DNA of 64,000 bases from Coriobacteriaceae bacterium (lineage in GTDB: Bacteria > Actinomycetota > Coriobacteriia > Coriobacteriales > Eggerthellaceae). The notes under the pieces were generated by a model that did no database searches, was not told the origin of the DNA, and worked only from the letters and a program-made list of their open reading frames with translations. Positions 40,518-48,587 of this stretch are shown piece by piece; the stretch's first letter is position 1; every line of letters starts with the position of its first letter. The DNA is taken from assembly GCA_015062685.1 (NCBI GenBank), contig SUUE01000010.1:1-64000 (forward strand), read 5' to 3'. Position numbers and translations under genes: made by a program.

Positions 40518-41549
40518 CTACTCAACCTCGTCTTCATGCAGCTCCAAACGGCCGCGGAACGTTCGATAGACGATTACGTGGTAGGCTAGCACAAGCGGCA
40601 CGCCAATGCAGACTATTCCAGTCATCCATGCAAGCGCCAAATCTGACGACGCCGCGGTGGCGATCGTGATGGACGCGCCCACGCTATCAGCGGACGCAAC
40701 GACCAAGTTGGGGAACATCGTGCCCGCAGCCAGGAACACCAACGCGATGGCCGCTGCCGACTGCGCCACCATGACGGGCAGATCCTTGTCTCCGTTGCCG
40801 CCGAAGTAGATTGCGGCCATCATGCCCACCACGAACAAGACCACGCACGCCCAACGCAAGACGCCGAGGCTGGCATCCATCTCGGGACGGATGATGAAGT
40901 GACCGTAAAGCGAGATCAGCGAGAAGAGCACGACGGAAGCCACTTGGAAGATGAAGCGCATGTTGACGGCGCGCTTGCGCAACGCCGAACCGAGCGGGAC
41001 CTTCAGAGCGAGCCACGATGCACCCGCCGCAACGAACATCGCCAGGCCGAGCAGCCCGCACAGCAGCGTAAACGGGGTAATGAGGCCGATTAGCGGGATG
41101 CCAACGTAGTTGCCCGCCGCGTCCATCGGGATGCCGGCGTAGACGTTACCCACCGCCACGCCCAGAAGCAGCGCGGGCAGCAACGACCCCACGAAGAAGC
41201 ATGCATCCCACACCTTTGACCACGCCTTGTCGCGCGAGGCGAACTCCACCGACACGGCGCGCAGGATGAGCCCGAACAGCACGAGCATTATGGCCAGGTA
41301 GAAGCCCGAGAAGGTGGTCGCATATGCGGGGGCGAACGCCGCGAAGAGGGCACCGCCCGCCGTGAGGAGCCAAACCTCGTTACCATCCCAAACCGGGCCT
41401 ATGCTGTGGCGCACGAGCTCCTTCTCGCCATCGGTTTTGGCCACGAACGGATAGAGCACGCCCGCGCCGAGGTCGAAGCCATCGAGCACGAAGTAGCCGG
41501 CGATCAGCAGGAAGATGAGGAAGTACCAGAGGATTCCCAAAGCGCTCAT
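40518..41549 (-). CDS. cydB: Cytochrome bd ubiquinol/menaquinol oxidase subunit II
   Basis: 343 aa, about eight to nine transmembrane helices. Starts LGILWYFLIFLLIAGYFVLD with GFDLGAGVL, and GPVWDGNEVWLLTAGGALFA and AFPAYATTFSGFYLAIML-like segments are diagnostic. Start at the ATG one base before the end of cydA coding (1-base gap from the cydA stop); an upstream open stretch is the cydA tail read in another frame. Forms the bd-type oxidase with CydA. Confidence 0.96.
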   Translation of the reverse strand: MSALGILWYFLIFLLIAGYFVLDGFDLGAGVLYPFVAKTDGEKELVRHSIGPVWDGNEVWLLTAGGALFAAFAPAYATTFSGFYLAIMLVLFGLILRAVSVEFASRDKAWSKVWDACFFVGSLLPALLLGVAVGNVYAGIPMDAAGNYVGIPLIGLITPFTLLCGLLGLAMFVAAGASWLALKVPLGSALRKRAVNMRFIFQVASVVLFSLISLYGHFIIRPEMDASLGVLRWACVVLFVVGMMAAIYFGGNGDKDLPVMVAQSAAAIALVFLAAGTMFPNLVVASADSVGASITIATAASSDLALAWMTGIVCIGVPLVLAYHVIVYRTFRGRLELHEDEVE

Positions 41550-41550
41550 G

Positions 41551-43017
41551 CTACTCACCGCCTTTAGTCGGGGCCGGTTCGCCCGAGTCGGCCATGCCGA
41601 CCAAACGGTCGACGATCGCGGGCGCTTCACCGTCGCGCCCTTCGACCAGCGCTTCGGCGGGGCCCTCTTTCACGAATCGAGCGACCAGACGCCCCCATGC
41701 CACGAACAACAGCAAGTAGACCGCGCAGAAGAGAACGATGGTCAAGACCAGCTCCGGCGCGGTGACCGAAGGCGACACCGCCTCGTTCGTCAGAAGCGAC
41801 ACCCCATCGGGCGCCGACGCCGACGGGTAGACGACCCACGGCTGGCGGCCGAGCTCGGCCGTGAACCAGCCCGCCTCGATAGCCGCGAAGGGGAACAGCG
41901 GCGCGATCACCAGCAGCCTCTGCAACCACTTCCAATCCTTCAGCTTTCCCCGCCAATGCGCGATGGCAGCCAGGACGAGAACGAGGAGGATAACCCCGGA
42001 TAGAGCAACCATCAGGTGGTATACCTGGAAGATGGCGCCCACCGGCACGTCCGAGGGGTTCATGGCGCCGTATTGCTCGGTTTCGGCCAGGGAGTTGAGG
42101 CCGGGATACTCGGTGTCGAACGTGAACGTTGCCAGAAAGCTCGTGAACCCGGGCAGCGACGGGCCGATGACCGTTTGATTCTGCTCGTCCACCCAGCCGA
42201 AGAAATACAGCGGGGGCACTTCGTCTTCGTACTGGCCCTCCATTGCCGCAAGCTTGGTCGGCTGCTGCTCCCAAACGCCCACGGCCGTCGAATGCGCCGA
42301 GACGAACAGGGCGCACGTGGCGACTAGCGCAACCGCAAGCCCCGTCTTCATGGTCTTCTTGGCGAAGGCCCCGTTCGTTCCTTTCATATAGTAGTAGGCC
42401 GCCACGGCGATGGCGCACAACCCGCCGATCACGAGCGCTGCCGTGACGGTGTGGAAGTAGCGTAGGCCCGTCGTTGGGTTGAACGCCGCCGCGAAGAAGT
42501 CGGTGAGCACCGCCTTGGAACCATCCGCCGCAACCTCGGCGCCCGCGGGCGTCTGCATCCACGAATTGGCGATGAGGATCCAGAGCGCCGAGAGGCACGA
42601 CCCGAACCACACGAGCCACGAGGCCACGCAATAGAACCGCGGCGACACCTTGTCGCGGCCGAAGAGGAGCACGCCCAGGAACACCGACTCGAGGAAGAAG
42701 GCGAACAGCGCCTCGGCGGCGAGCGGCGCGCCGAAGATATCGCCCACGAACCGCGAGTAATCCGCCCAGTTCGTCCCGAACGAGAACTCCATGGTGATGC
42801 CCGTCGCGACGCCGATGGCGAACGTCGTGGTGAACAACTTGAGCCAGAATTGGGCAGCGGCGAGGTCCTCTTCGTCACGGGACCGGTAGTAACGCGTCTG
42901 CGCTATGGCCGTGACGAGCCCCACCCCAATGGAGAGCGGCACGAACACGAAATGGAACGCGACCGTAAGCGTGAACTGCAGGCGTGCAAGAAATGCCACA
43001 TCGGAGAATAATTCCAT
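41551..43017 (-). CDS. cydA: Cytochrome bd oxidase subunit I
   Basis: 488 aa; quinol oxidase catalytic subunit of a high-affinity terminal oxidase that scavenges oxygen in anaerobes. Heme b595/d ligand His22 in LARLQFTLTVAFHFVFVPLS, FHTVTAALVIGG with the b558 His, quinol-binding Q-loop GVWEQQPTKLAAMEGQYED, and GRQPWVVYPSA. The Q-loop is short, as in Gram-positive bd-S type enzymes. GGAGG precedes the ATG. No cydDC exporter genes are adjacent. Confidence 0.97.
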   Translation of the reverse strand: MELFSDVAFLARLQFTLTVAFHFVFVPLSIGVGLVTAIAQTRYYRSRDEEDLAAAQFWLKLFTTTFAIGVATGITMEFSFGTNWADYSRFVGDIFGAPLAAEALFAFFLESVFLGVLLFGRDKVSPRFYCVASWLVWFGSCLSALWILIANSWMQTPAGAEVAADGSKAVLTDFFAAAFNPTTGLRYFHTVTAALVIGGLCAIAVAAYYYMKGTNGAFAKKTMKTGLAVALVATCALFVSAHSTAVGVWEQQPTKLAAMEGQYEDEVPPLYFFGWVDEQNQTVIGPSLPGFTSFLATFTFDTEYPGLNSLAETEQYGAMNPSDVPVGAIFQVYHLMVALSGVILLVLVLAAIAHWRGKLKDWKWLQRLLVIAPLFPFAAIEAGWFTAELGRQPWVVYPSASAPDGVSLLTNEAVSPSVTAPELVLTIVLFCAVYLLLFVAWGRLVARFVKEGPAEALVEGRDGEAPAIVDRLVGMADSGEPAPTKGGE

Positions 43018-43140
43018 CGCATACCTCCTTGGGAGAATACGCTTGTCAACAGGCCTCTACATAATACCACCACAATTCGGGATTCCCGCCCTCACGAAGC
43101 ATTTAAGCGGGAAACGAATGGGTAACGATGGGCCGCTGGC

Positions 43141-43185
43141 GGGGATCGGCGCCGCAGCCGCCGATCCCCGCCTCTCATTTATACT
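43141..43185 (+). promoter_or_regulatory. Stem-loop and -10 box ahead of the HAD gene
   Basis: Perfect 10-bp inverted repeat GGGGATCGGC/GCCGATCCCC (43141-43150, 43160-43169) followed by TATACT (43180-43185), six bases from the ATG of the HAD gene. The start is therefore probably leaderless. The stem could terminate antisense transcription or be an operator. Confidence 0.5.
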
Positions 43186-43191
43186 GTCAGC

Positions 43192-43758
43192 ATGATTGTC
43201 TACGACTTCGATGGCACATTGCGCGTCGGCGATTCAACGGCCGACTTCTTCAAGTGGTGCGCGCGCAGGCATCCGCGCGTGCTTCGCACCGTGCCGCGCA
43301 CGGCCCTCGCCGCGCTCGGATGCTACGGTCTGCGCGCCATTGACAAGACGGGTTTCAAGCAAGCGCTGTACCGGTTCCTGCCGCTCATCCCCGACATCGA
43401 GGCGGAGGTCGACCGCTTCTGGCGAGCGAACGAACACCTCATCGGAGGCCCCTGCAACCCCCGAGAGGGCGACCTGGTCATCTCCGCCGGCCCCGAGTTC
43501 CTTCTGCGCGACGTGTGCGCGCGCCGAGGGCTCGAGCTCATCGCTTCCCAGGTTGACCCGCACACCGGGCGGGTCCTCGGCCCCAATTGCTCGGGCGAGG
43601 AGAAGGTCCGCCGCTTCCGCGAGGCGCACCCCGGCGCCGTTGTCGAGGAATTCTATTCCGACTCCCACAACGACGACCCCATGGCGCGCCTTGCCGGACG
43701 GGCATTCCTCGTCAGGATCCCGGAAGGATCGCTCACCGCTTGGCATTTCACCGAGTAA
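43192..43758 (+). CDS. HAD-superfamily phosphatase (subfamily IB-like)
   Basis: 188 aa. Motif I DFDGTLRVGDST at residue 5, motif II VISAGPEF (about 99-106), the lysine of motif III (GEEKVRRF) and motif IV DSHNDDPM (about 162-169) are intact. The helical cap between motifs I and II identifies the C1-type cap of SerB-like and IB-type enzymes. It hydrolyses a phosphomonoester; the substrate is unknown. The ATG follows a TATACT box by six bases, so the mRNA is probably leaderless. Confidence 0.9.
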   Translation: MIVYDFDGTLRVGDSTADFFKWCARRHPRVLRTVPRTALAALGCYGLRAIDKTGFKQALYRFLPLIPDIEAEVDRFWRANEHLIGGPCNPREGDLVISAGPEFLLRDVCARRGLELIASQVDPHTGRVLGPNCSGEEKVRRFREAHPGAVVEEFYSDSHNDDPMARLAGRAFLVRIPEGSLTAWHFTE

Positions 43759-43896
43759 GAGGCCCCGAACGCCCAGACCCGCTGCTCGTTCCCTTCTCGA
43801 CTCTATTGTGCTAAAGTGTCGCACATGCATTCTTCGGAAGGACATATCGCCTGCACGGGAGCTCATAAGCGCGCCCTCATGAGCGAGGTCTTCGCA

Positions 43897-43995
43897 ATGC
43901 AGTGTATGAACGCGTCGGCCGGGCTGCTCGCGCAGAACCCCATGTCTCGCCGGAACGACGCTTACACCGCAATCTACTATTTTCGATACTGCTAG
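43897..43995 (+). CDS. Candidate Tyr/Phe-rich leader peptide
   Basis: 32-codon ORF, start ATG with GAGG eight bases upstream (the frame is open back to an ATG at 43825, giving 56 aa). The last codons encode DAYTAIYYFRYC, five aromatic residues in 12 (four Tyr, one Phe), and the TAG stop is at the base of an intrinsic terminator. It precedes the SSS symporter gene by 149 bases. Composition and position resemble amino-acid attenuator or TnaC-like leaders. There is no homology claim; coding status unproven. Confidence 0.5.
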   Translation: MQCMNASAGLLAQNPMSRRNDAYTAIYYFRYC

Positions 43996-44025
43996 CACAC
44001 GGGTTTCTCGCCGGTGCTTTTTTAT
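43994..44025 (+). terminator. Intrinsic terminator in the SSS symporter leader
   Basis: AGCAC-A-CGG / CCG-GTGCT (one bulged A, loop of eight) followed by six T. The leader peptide stop codon overlaps its 5' arm. It lies 120 bases before the symporter start, so it should reduce or condition downstream transcription. Confidence 0.8.
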
Positions 44026-44144
44026 TGCCCGCGAGAAGGACGTGTGCAACCCCACCGCTTCACCAAGGGACGAGTGCGCCATAAAGCCGTGGCGCGCCCG
44101 ACCCCGCTGCAACTGTTGTCCCATCACCTTAAGGAAGAAACATC

Positions 44145-45779
44145 ATGGCTTGGAAAATCGTCGTACTCATCATATTTGTCGCCATCGCCATCGGCGTAGG
44201 CGTGTACGCGCGCAGGTCGTCGACGAGCGTTGACGGCTTCGTGCTCGGCGGCCGCAACGTGGGCCCGTGGCTGAGCGCGTTCGCGTACGGGACCAGCTAC
44301 TTTAGCGCGGTCATCTTCGTCGGCTACGCCGGCCAGTTCGGTTTCAAATACGGCCTGAGCGCCACCTGGGCGGGCATCGGCAACGCCATCATCGGCTCGC
44401 TGCTCGCATGGTGGGTGCTCGGCCCGCGCGCCCGCGAGATGACACACCGCCTGCAGGCCACGACCATGCCCGAGTTCTTCGGCAAGCGCTACGCCTCCAA
44501 GGCGCTGCGCATAGCAGCTGCGGCCATCATCTTCATCTTCCTCATCCCCTACACCGCGAGCGTCTACAACGGCCTTTCGCGTTTGATCGTCATCGCTTTC
44601 GGCATCAACATCCCCTACGAATACTGCATCGTGTTCATGGCGGTCATCACGGCCATCTACGTAGTGCTCGGCGGCTACATGGCAACAGCCATGAACGACT
44701 TCATCCAGGGTTGCGTCATGATCGTGGGCATCATCGCCGTCATCGTGGCGGTGCTGAACGGCTACGGCGGGTTCTCCGATGCGATCATCCAGCTGTCGCA
44801 GTTCCAGGATGCAACGCAACCCGAGTTCCAAGGCGTGTTCACCAGCTTCTTCGGGCCCGACCTGTTCAACCTGCTCGGCGTCGTTGTCCTCACTTCGCTC
44901 GGCACGTGGGGCCTCCCGCAGATGGTCCAGAAGTTCTACGCCATCAAGAGCGGCCCGGCCATCAAGCAGGGCGCCATCATCTCCACCGTGTTCGCGTTCA
45001 TCATCGCCGGTGGCTCCTACTTCCTCGGCGGCTTCGGCCGCCTGGCAACCACGAGCGCGGCAGCGAGCTACATCGAGTACAGCGCGTCGGGCGCGATTGT
45101 CTACGACTCCATCATGCCGGCCCTCGTGTCCAACATCCCCGACATCCTGCTCGGCGTGCTCGTTGTCATGGTGCTGTCCGCCTCCATGTCCACGTTGTCG
45201 TCGCTCGTGTTGACGTCGTCCTCGACGCTCACGCTCGACTTGATCAAGGGCAACATCGTCAAGGAAATGAGCGAGAAGAAGCAGATCGCATGGATGCGCG
45301 TACTGCTCGTCGTGTTCATCGCGCTATCCGCCTTCATCGGCATCGTCCAGGTGCGCGGCTCGCTGCCGTTCATCGCGCAGCTCATGGCCATTTCCTGGGG
45401 CGCCCTCGCCGGCGCGTTCCTCGGCCCGTTCCTGTGGGGCCTCTACAAGCGCCGCGTGTCGAAGGCCGCCGTTTGGTGCAGCTTCATCATCGGCGTATGC
45501 CTGACCACGGGCAACATGCTCTCGGGCAACATGCTCGGCTCGCCGCTCAACATCGGCGCGCTCGCCATGATCCTGTCAATCGTCGTCGTGCCAGTCGTGA
45601 GCACGTTCACCCCGTGCGTTGAGTTCGAGATCGATCCGCCTTCGGCCAAGGGAGCCGGCGACCGCGCATTCGACGCCGCCACCGCGGGCCAGGAGATTTC
45701 GGCCAGCACGCACGGCAAGGGCATCGAAGGCGCTGCCGCCGACGAGATCGCCATCCCGCCCCGCGGCAAGAAGGAGTAG
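44145..45779 (+). CDS. Sodium:solute symporter (SSS family)
   Basis: 544 aa, about 13 transmembrane helices. SSS hallmarks: DGFVLGGRNVGPWLSAFAYG in the first third, ATTMPEFFGKRYASKALRIA, and GTWGLPQMVQKFYAIKSGPA. This most resembles the proline/pantothenate-type (PutP/PanF) branch, but the substrate cannot be assigned; the Tyr/Phe-rich leader ORF suggests an aromatic compound, which is speculative. AAGGAAG is correctly placed. Hydrophilic C-terminal tail of about 55 residues. The 386-bp upstream gap holds the leader ORF and terminator. Confidence 0.92.
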   Translation: MAWKIVVLIIFVAIAIGVGVYARRSSTSVDGFVLGGRNVGPWLSAFAYGTSYFSAVIFVGYAGQFGFKYGLSATWAGIGNAIIGSLLAWWVLGPRAREMTHRLQATTMPEFFGKRYASKALRIAAAAIIFIFLIPYTASVYNGLSRLIVIAFGINIPYEYCIVFMAVITAIYVVLGGYMATAMNDFIQGCVMIVGIIAVIVAVLNGYGGFSDAIIQLSQFQDATQPEFQGVFTSFFGPDLFNLLGVVVLTSLGTWGLPQMVQKFYAIKSGPAIKQGAIISTVFAFIIAGGSYFLGGFGRLATTSAAASYIEYSASGAIVYDSIMPALVSNIPDILLGVLVVMVLSASMSTLSSLVLTSSSTLTLDLIKGNIVKEMSEKKQIAWMRVLLVVFIALSAFIGIVQVRGSLPFIAQLMAISWGALAGAFLGPFLWGLYKRRVSKAAVWCSFIIGVCLTTGNMLSGNMLGSPLNIGALAMILSIVVVPVVSTFTPCVEFEIDPPSAKGAGDRAFDAATAGQEISASTHGKGIEGAAADEIAIPPRGKKE

Positions 45780-45799
45780 CCTCCGGGCGCAGAATACGG

Positions 45800-45836
45800 A
45801 AGCGGCCGCGATTCCGTTCGCGGCCGCTTTGTTTTG
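45800..45836 (+). terminator. Terminator after the SSS symporter
   Basis: AAGCGGCCGCG / CGCGGCCGCTT with a loop of 8, then TGTTTT. Confidence 0.9.
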
Positions 45837-46025
45837 CACGGCAAATAGCAGCAATCGCATTCCGCGCTCGAGAGACGCATGAGAAGCCCGATGGATCTGC
45901 GCAAGACGCGATAGAAAACATGTCGGACCCCGGACAGAACGGGGAGGCTCGCCAGCCAATCAGCGCAACCTTCAATGAAGGATCGGTCGGAGACTTGTCT
46001 ACGCGATCTGGGCTATCATCGGCGC

Positions 46026-46557
46026 ATGAACACCGAACGCAACATAGTCATCGGCGATGAAAGCGCCCTTTTCGCAATGCTTCACGCCGACTCGGGGCAG
46101 CAAGAAAGCGCTTGATGCGCTTCGCTGGATTTACCCGAATTCCGGCTCGCCCAGAGAGACGCAGTGCCAGCTCCTCCTATCGCTCCCACTTGGCCGCGGG
46201 GGGTTTGCGCTGCCCTTCACCCATATGAACTTTGACGTGAAATCCGGCCGGCTGGCACGCATCATGGAGCAGAACGGTTACTCGATTGATTTTGCCAACC
46301 CGGATCTCAAGATAGGCGCCGAATACGACGGGCGCGACAGCCATCCAAACCCTTCGGCAGACAAGCGCAGACGAAACGAGCTCAAGGCCCTGGGGTGGGA
46401 TATCTTCCCCTTCGAGAAAGACACCCTCGAAGACCCCGACCGTATGGCGAGGTTCGCCGCCAGCACGGCCGTCGTCATGCACGTCAAACGCCAGCACTCC
46501 CGCGCTTGGGCTGCAAAATACCTCAAGCTTCGCAAAGAGCTTGGATTACGCGAATGA
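46026..46557 (+). pseudogene. Truncated and frameshifted DUF559/AbiEi-like nuclease-domain protein
   Basis: Starts MNTERNIVIGDESALFAMLH in one frame (46026-46112 ends at TGA). The main frame (46057 onwards) gives TRGSKKALDALRWIYPNSGS, QCQLLLSLPLGRGGFALP and the C-terminal PD-(D/E)XK-like block KIGAEYDGRDSHPN... ADKRRRNELKALGWDIFPF. In Coriobacteriia these pieces belong to one larger protein of roughly 300 aa, with an N-terminal winged-helix part that is missing here. I read this as a remnant with an internal deletion plus frameshift, though a short functional C-terminal domain cannot be excluded. Confidence 0.65.
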
Positions 46558-46572
46558 CTTTGATGCGAACCA

Positions 46573-46777
46573 GTACATAGAGGCCGTTTTTCGCAAAAGC
46601 GGATTTCGGTATAAATATCGGCCTCCGTGTGACGCAAAATTGGATAAAAAAAGCCTCCATGTAATGGCGGAAGCGCAAAACCCCAGGTCGGAAAAACTAA
46701 CCCGAATCAACCCCCATAACACGGAGGCCGATATTCATACCGAACTGTCGTTTTACGAAAAAACGGCCTCTATGTAC
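46573..46777. repeat. 205-bp element bounded by 58-bp imperfect inverted repeats
   Basis: Left arm 46573-46630 (GTACATAGAGGCCGTTTTTC...TATCGGCCTCCGTGT) and right arm 46719-46777 are reverse complements with a few mismatches and one length change. Intervening sequence 46631-46718 is AT-richer than the genome and contains a third, shorter GCCTCCATGTAATGGC segment. No ORF. It could be a miniature mobile element or a decayed hairpin repeat. Confidence 0.7.
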
Positions 46778-46846
46778 GGATTACGAACTTTACCGCCCAA
46801 TCATCTTGCCGTCACCCCACGCGCCCGCCTGCCTATCGCGCTCGAA

Positions 46847-46869
46847 GGACGCGCGGAGCGCGCCCCTAC
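46847..46869. repeat. REP-like palindrome
   Basis: Core GCGCGGAGCGCGCCCCTAC preceded by GGAC. A half copy (GGAGCACGCCCCTAC, 46921-46935) follows, with similar flanking CAACCCCCGAC/CAAGCCCCGAC sequence. Confidence 0.75.
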
Positions 46870-46992
46870 GGGCAACCCCCGACGCAAACCAACCTGCGGG
46901 AGGACCATTGGCAATGTGCCGGAGCACGCCCCTACAAGCAAGCCCCGACCTGGCGTCGCATCAAAAGCCAATGCGGGCGCAAAAGTCAGCGA

Positions 46993-47092
46993 GGGCCCCT
47001 GCGGTGCCCGAGATTGGCTTGAAAGGCAAGCGCATTGGCCTCATGGCCATGCGCGCCGGCTTGAAAGCCAAGATCGGGCACCGCAGGGGCCC
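46993..47092. repeat. 100-bp hairpin with 28-bp near-perfect arms
   Basis: GGGCCCCTGCGGTGCCCGAG... (46993 on) and its complement ending GCACCGCAGGGGCCC (to 47092) match at 26 of 28 bases; the inside is partly self-complementary as well (GGCC-TCAT-GGCC centre). It lies about 100 bases past the phenylacetate-CoA ligase stop, where a terminator would be expected, but it is far larger than one. Confidence 0.75.
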
Positions 47093-47189
47093 GCAGCGTC
47101 GAGCGGTTGCGGCGACCGCCAGGCCGACGCAACAACGGGGCCCACAGCATCGAGAAGTTGCGCCGGTCGTAGACCAGCGCAACATTGTC

Positions 47190-48425
47190 CTAGTCGCGCT
47201 CGTCGAAAACGCGCTTGGTCTTCTTCTCGCTGCGAGGCAAGAAACCGAGCTCGACAATCTTCACCAGCGGGGTGAAGCCGATCCGGCTCTTCATGCGGGC
47301 GGCGACGGCTTGCGCGGTCTGCGCCCAATCCAGCGTGCCGGGCGCCTCGACGTACACGCGCATGGTGTCGCGGCCGTCCAGGTGCGATATACGAATCTGG
47401 TACTCGCTCGAGAGCTCCGGGAACTCTTTCAGGATTTCCTCGATCTGCGCGGGGAACACGTTGACGCCATGGATCTTCATCATGTCGTCGGAACGGCCCG
47501 TCAGAGTGTCGAGACGCGGATGCTCGTCGTGGCCGCACGGGCACGAGCCGGGGATGATACGCGACAGGTCGTGCGTGCGGAAGCGAATGAGCGGCGCACC
47601 TTCCTTCTGCAGCGTGGTCAGCACGATCTCGCCCCACTCGCCGTCGGGCAGCACCTCGCCCGTCTGCGGATCGATGATCTCAAGGTACACGTAGTCGCTC
47701 CACACGTGCATGCCATGCCCGTGCTCGCAGTTGATGCCGATGCCGGGGCCGTACACCTCGGTCAGGCCGTAGATGTCGAAGAACTCGACGCCCAGAATGT
47801 CGCAAATGCGCTTGCGGATCTTCTCGCCCGAACGCTCGGAGCCCGTGATCAGCTTGCGGAGCTTGATCTTGTCCTGCAGGCCGCGCTTCTCCACTTCCTC
47901 GGCAATGAGCAGCGCATAGCTCGCAGTTGCCGTGAAGACGGTGGCCTCCATGTCGATCATGAACTGCAGCTGCTTTTCGGTGTTGCCCGGGCCCATGGGA
48001 ATGGCCATGGCGCCCAAGGTCTCGCAGCCGGCCTGGAAACCGATTCCCGCCGTCCACAAGCCGTAGCCCGGAGTGATCTGAACGCGATCGGAGGGCGTCA
48101 CGCCCGCATACTCGTAACAGCGTGCGAACTGGATGGCCCAATCCTCCACGTCTTTCTTGGTGTAGGGAACGATGACCGGCGTCCCCGTCGTGCCAGACGA
48201 GCTGTGGATGCGCACGATCTTCTCCTGCGGGACGGCGGCAAGCCCCAGCGGATATGCCTCGCGCAAGTCCGCCTTCTCGGTGAAGGGCAGCTTCTCGAAA
48301 TCAGCCTGCGATTTGACATCGCCCAAGTCGATGCCGTCGAACTTCTTGGCGTAGAACGGGCTGCGCTCCTTGAGCGAGCCGAGCTGCTTGGCTATGGCCT
48401 CGAACTGGGCCGGTTGCATTTGCAT
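47190..48425 (-). CDS. paaK: Phenylacetate-CoA ligase family enzyme
   Basis: AMP-forming ligase of 411 aa from the ATG chosen (the frame extends 22 codons). PaaK features: IHSSSGTTGTPVIVPYTKKD (P-loop), FQAGCETLGAMAIPMGPGNT, DIYGLTEVYGPGIGINCEHG, RFRTHDLSRIIPGSCPCG and MKIHGVNVFPAQIEEIL. Makes phenylacetyl- or related arylacetyl-CoA. No paa oxygenase or indolepyruvate oxidoreductase gene is adjacent; in anaerobes this ligase usually pairs with IorAB in aromatic amino-acid fermentation. The symbol is by family resemblance. Confidence 0.92.
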   Translation of the reverse strand: MQMQPAQFEAIAKQLGSLKERSPFYAKKFDGIDLGDVKSQADFEKLPFTEKADLREAYPLGLAAVPQEKIVRIHSSSGTTGTPVIVPYTKKDVEDWAIQFARCYEYAGVTPSDRVQITPGYGLWTAGIGFQAGCETLGAMAIPMGPGNTEKQLQFMIDMEATVFTATASYALLIAEEVEKRGLQDKIKLRKLITGSERSGEKIRKRICDILGVEFFDIYGLTEVYGPGIGINCEHGHGMHVWSDYVYLEIIDPQTGEVLPDGEWGEIVLTTLQKEGAPLIRFRTHDLSRIIPGSCPCGHDEHPRLDTLTGRSDDMMKIHGVNVFPAQIEEILKEFPELSSEYQIRISHLDGRDTMRVYVEAPGTLDWAQTAQAVAARMKSRIGFTPLVKIVELGFLPRSEKKTKRVFDERD

Positions 48426-48587
48426 GACGCTCTTCTTTCTGTCGTGGCATACGATAGCGCACGCTATTGTAGCATCGCTTGCGCTGCGCAAGCCCAGCTA
48501 ATTGCCCGAAAATTTCGCTCTCGTACCATAACCGGAATAACCTATAATGAGCTGCGGACGTACCAGCCAATGGAGCACGGGAACCTC

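Noticed and set aside
44028-44047. Antiterminator pairing of the terminator 5' arm with downstream CCCGCGAGAAGGACGTGTGC
   Set aside because: Complementarity is good (about 15 pairs), but this segment is transcribed after the terminator, so it cannot prevent termination. It may be a post-transcriptional structure only.
43825-44144. T-box riboswitch in the SSS symporter leader
   Set aside because: ACACCGCAATC loosely recalls the T-box sequence, but the AGGGTGG part, a specifier stem and a matching terminator complement are absent. A leader-peptide model fits better.
46057-46557. Intact 166-aa nuclease gene
   Set aside because: The family N-terminal part appears in another frame just upstream and the winged-helix region is missing, so it is listed as a pseudogene.
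46806-48587. Very long plus-strand frame fused to the GGDEF gene
   Set aside because: The first about 590 codons are antisense to the phenylacetate-CoA ligase gene and pass through repeats; a promoter and ATG lie at 48543-48588, so the GGDEF protein starts there.
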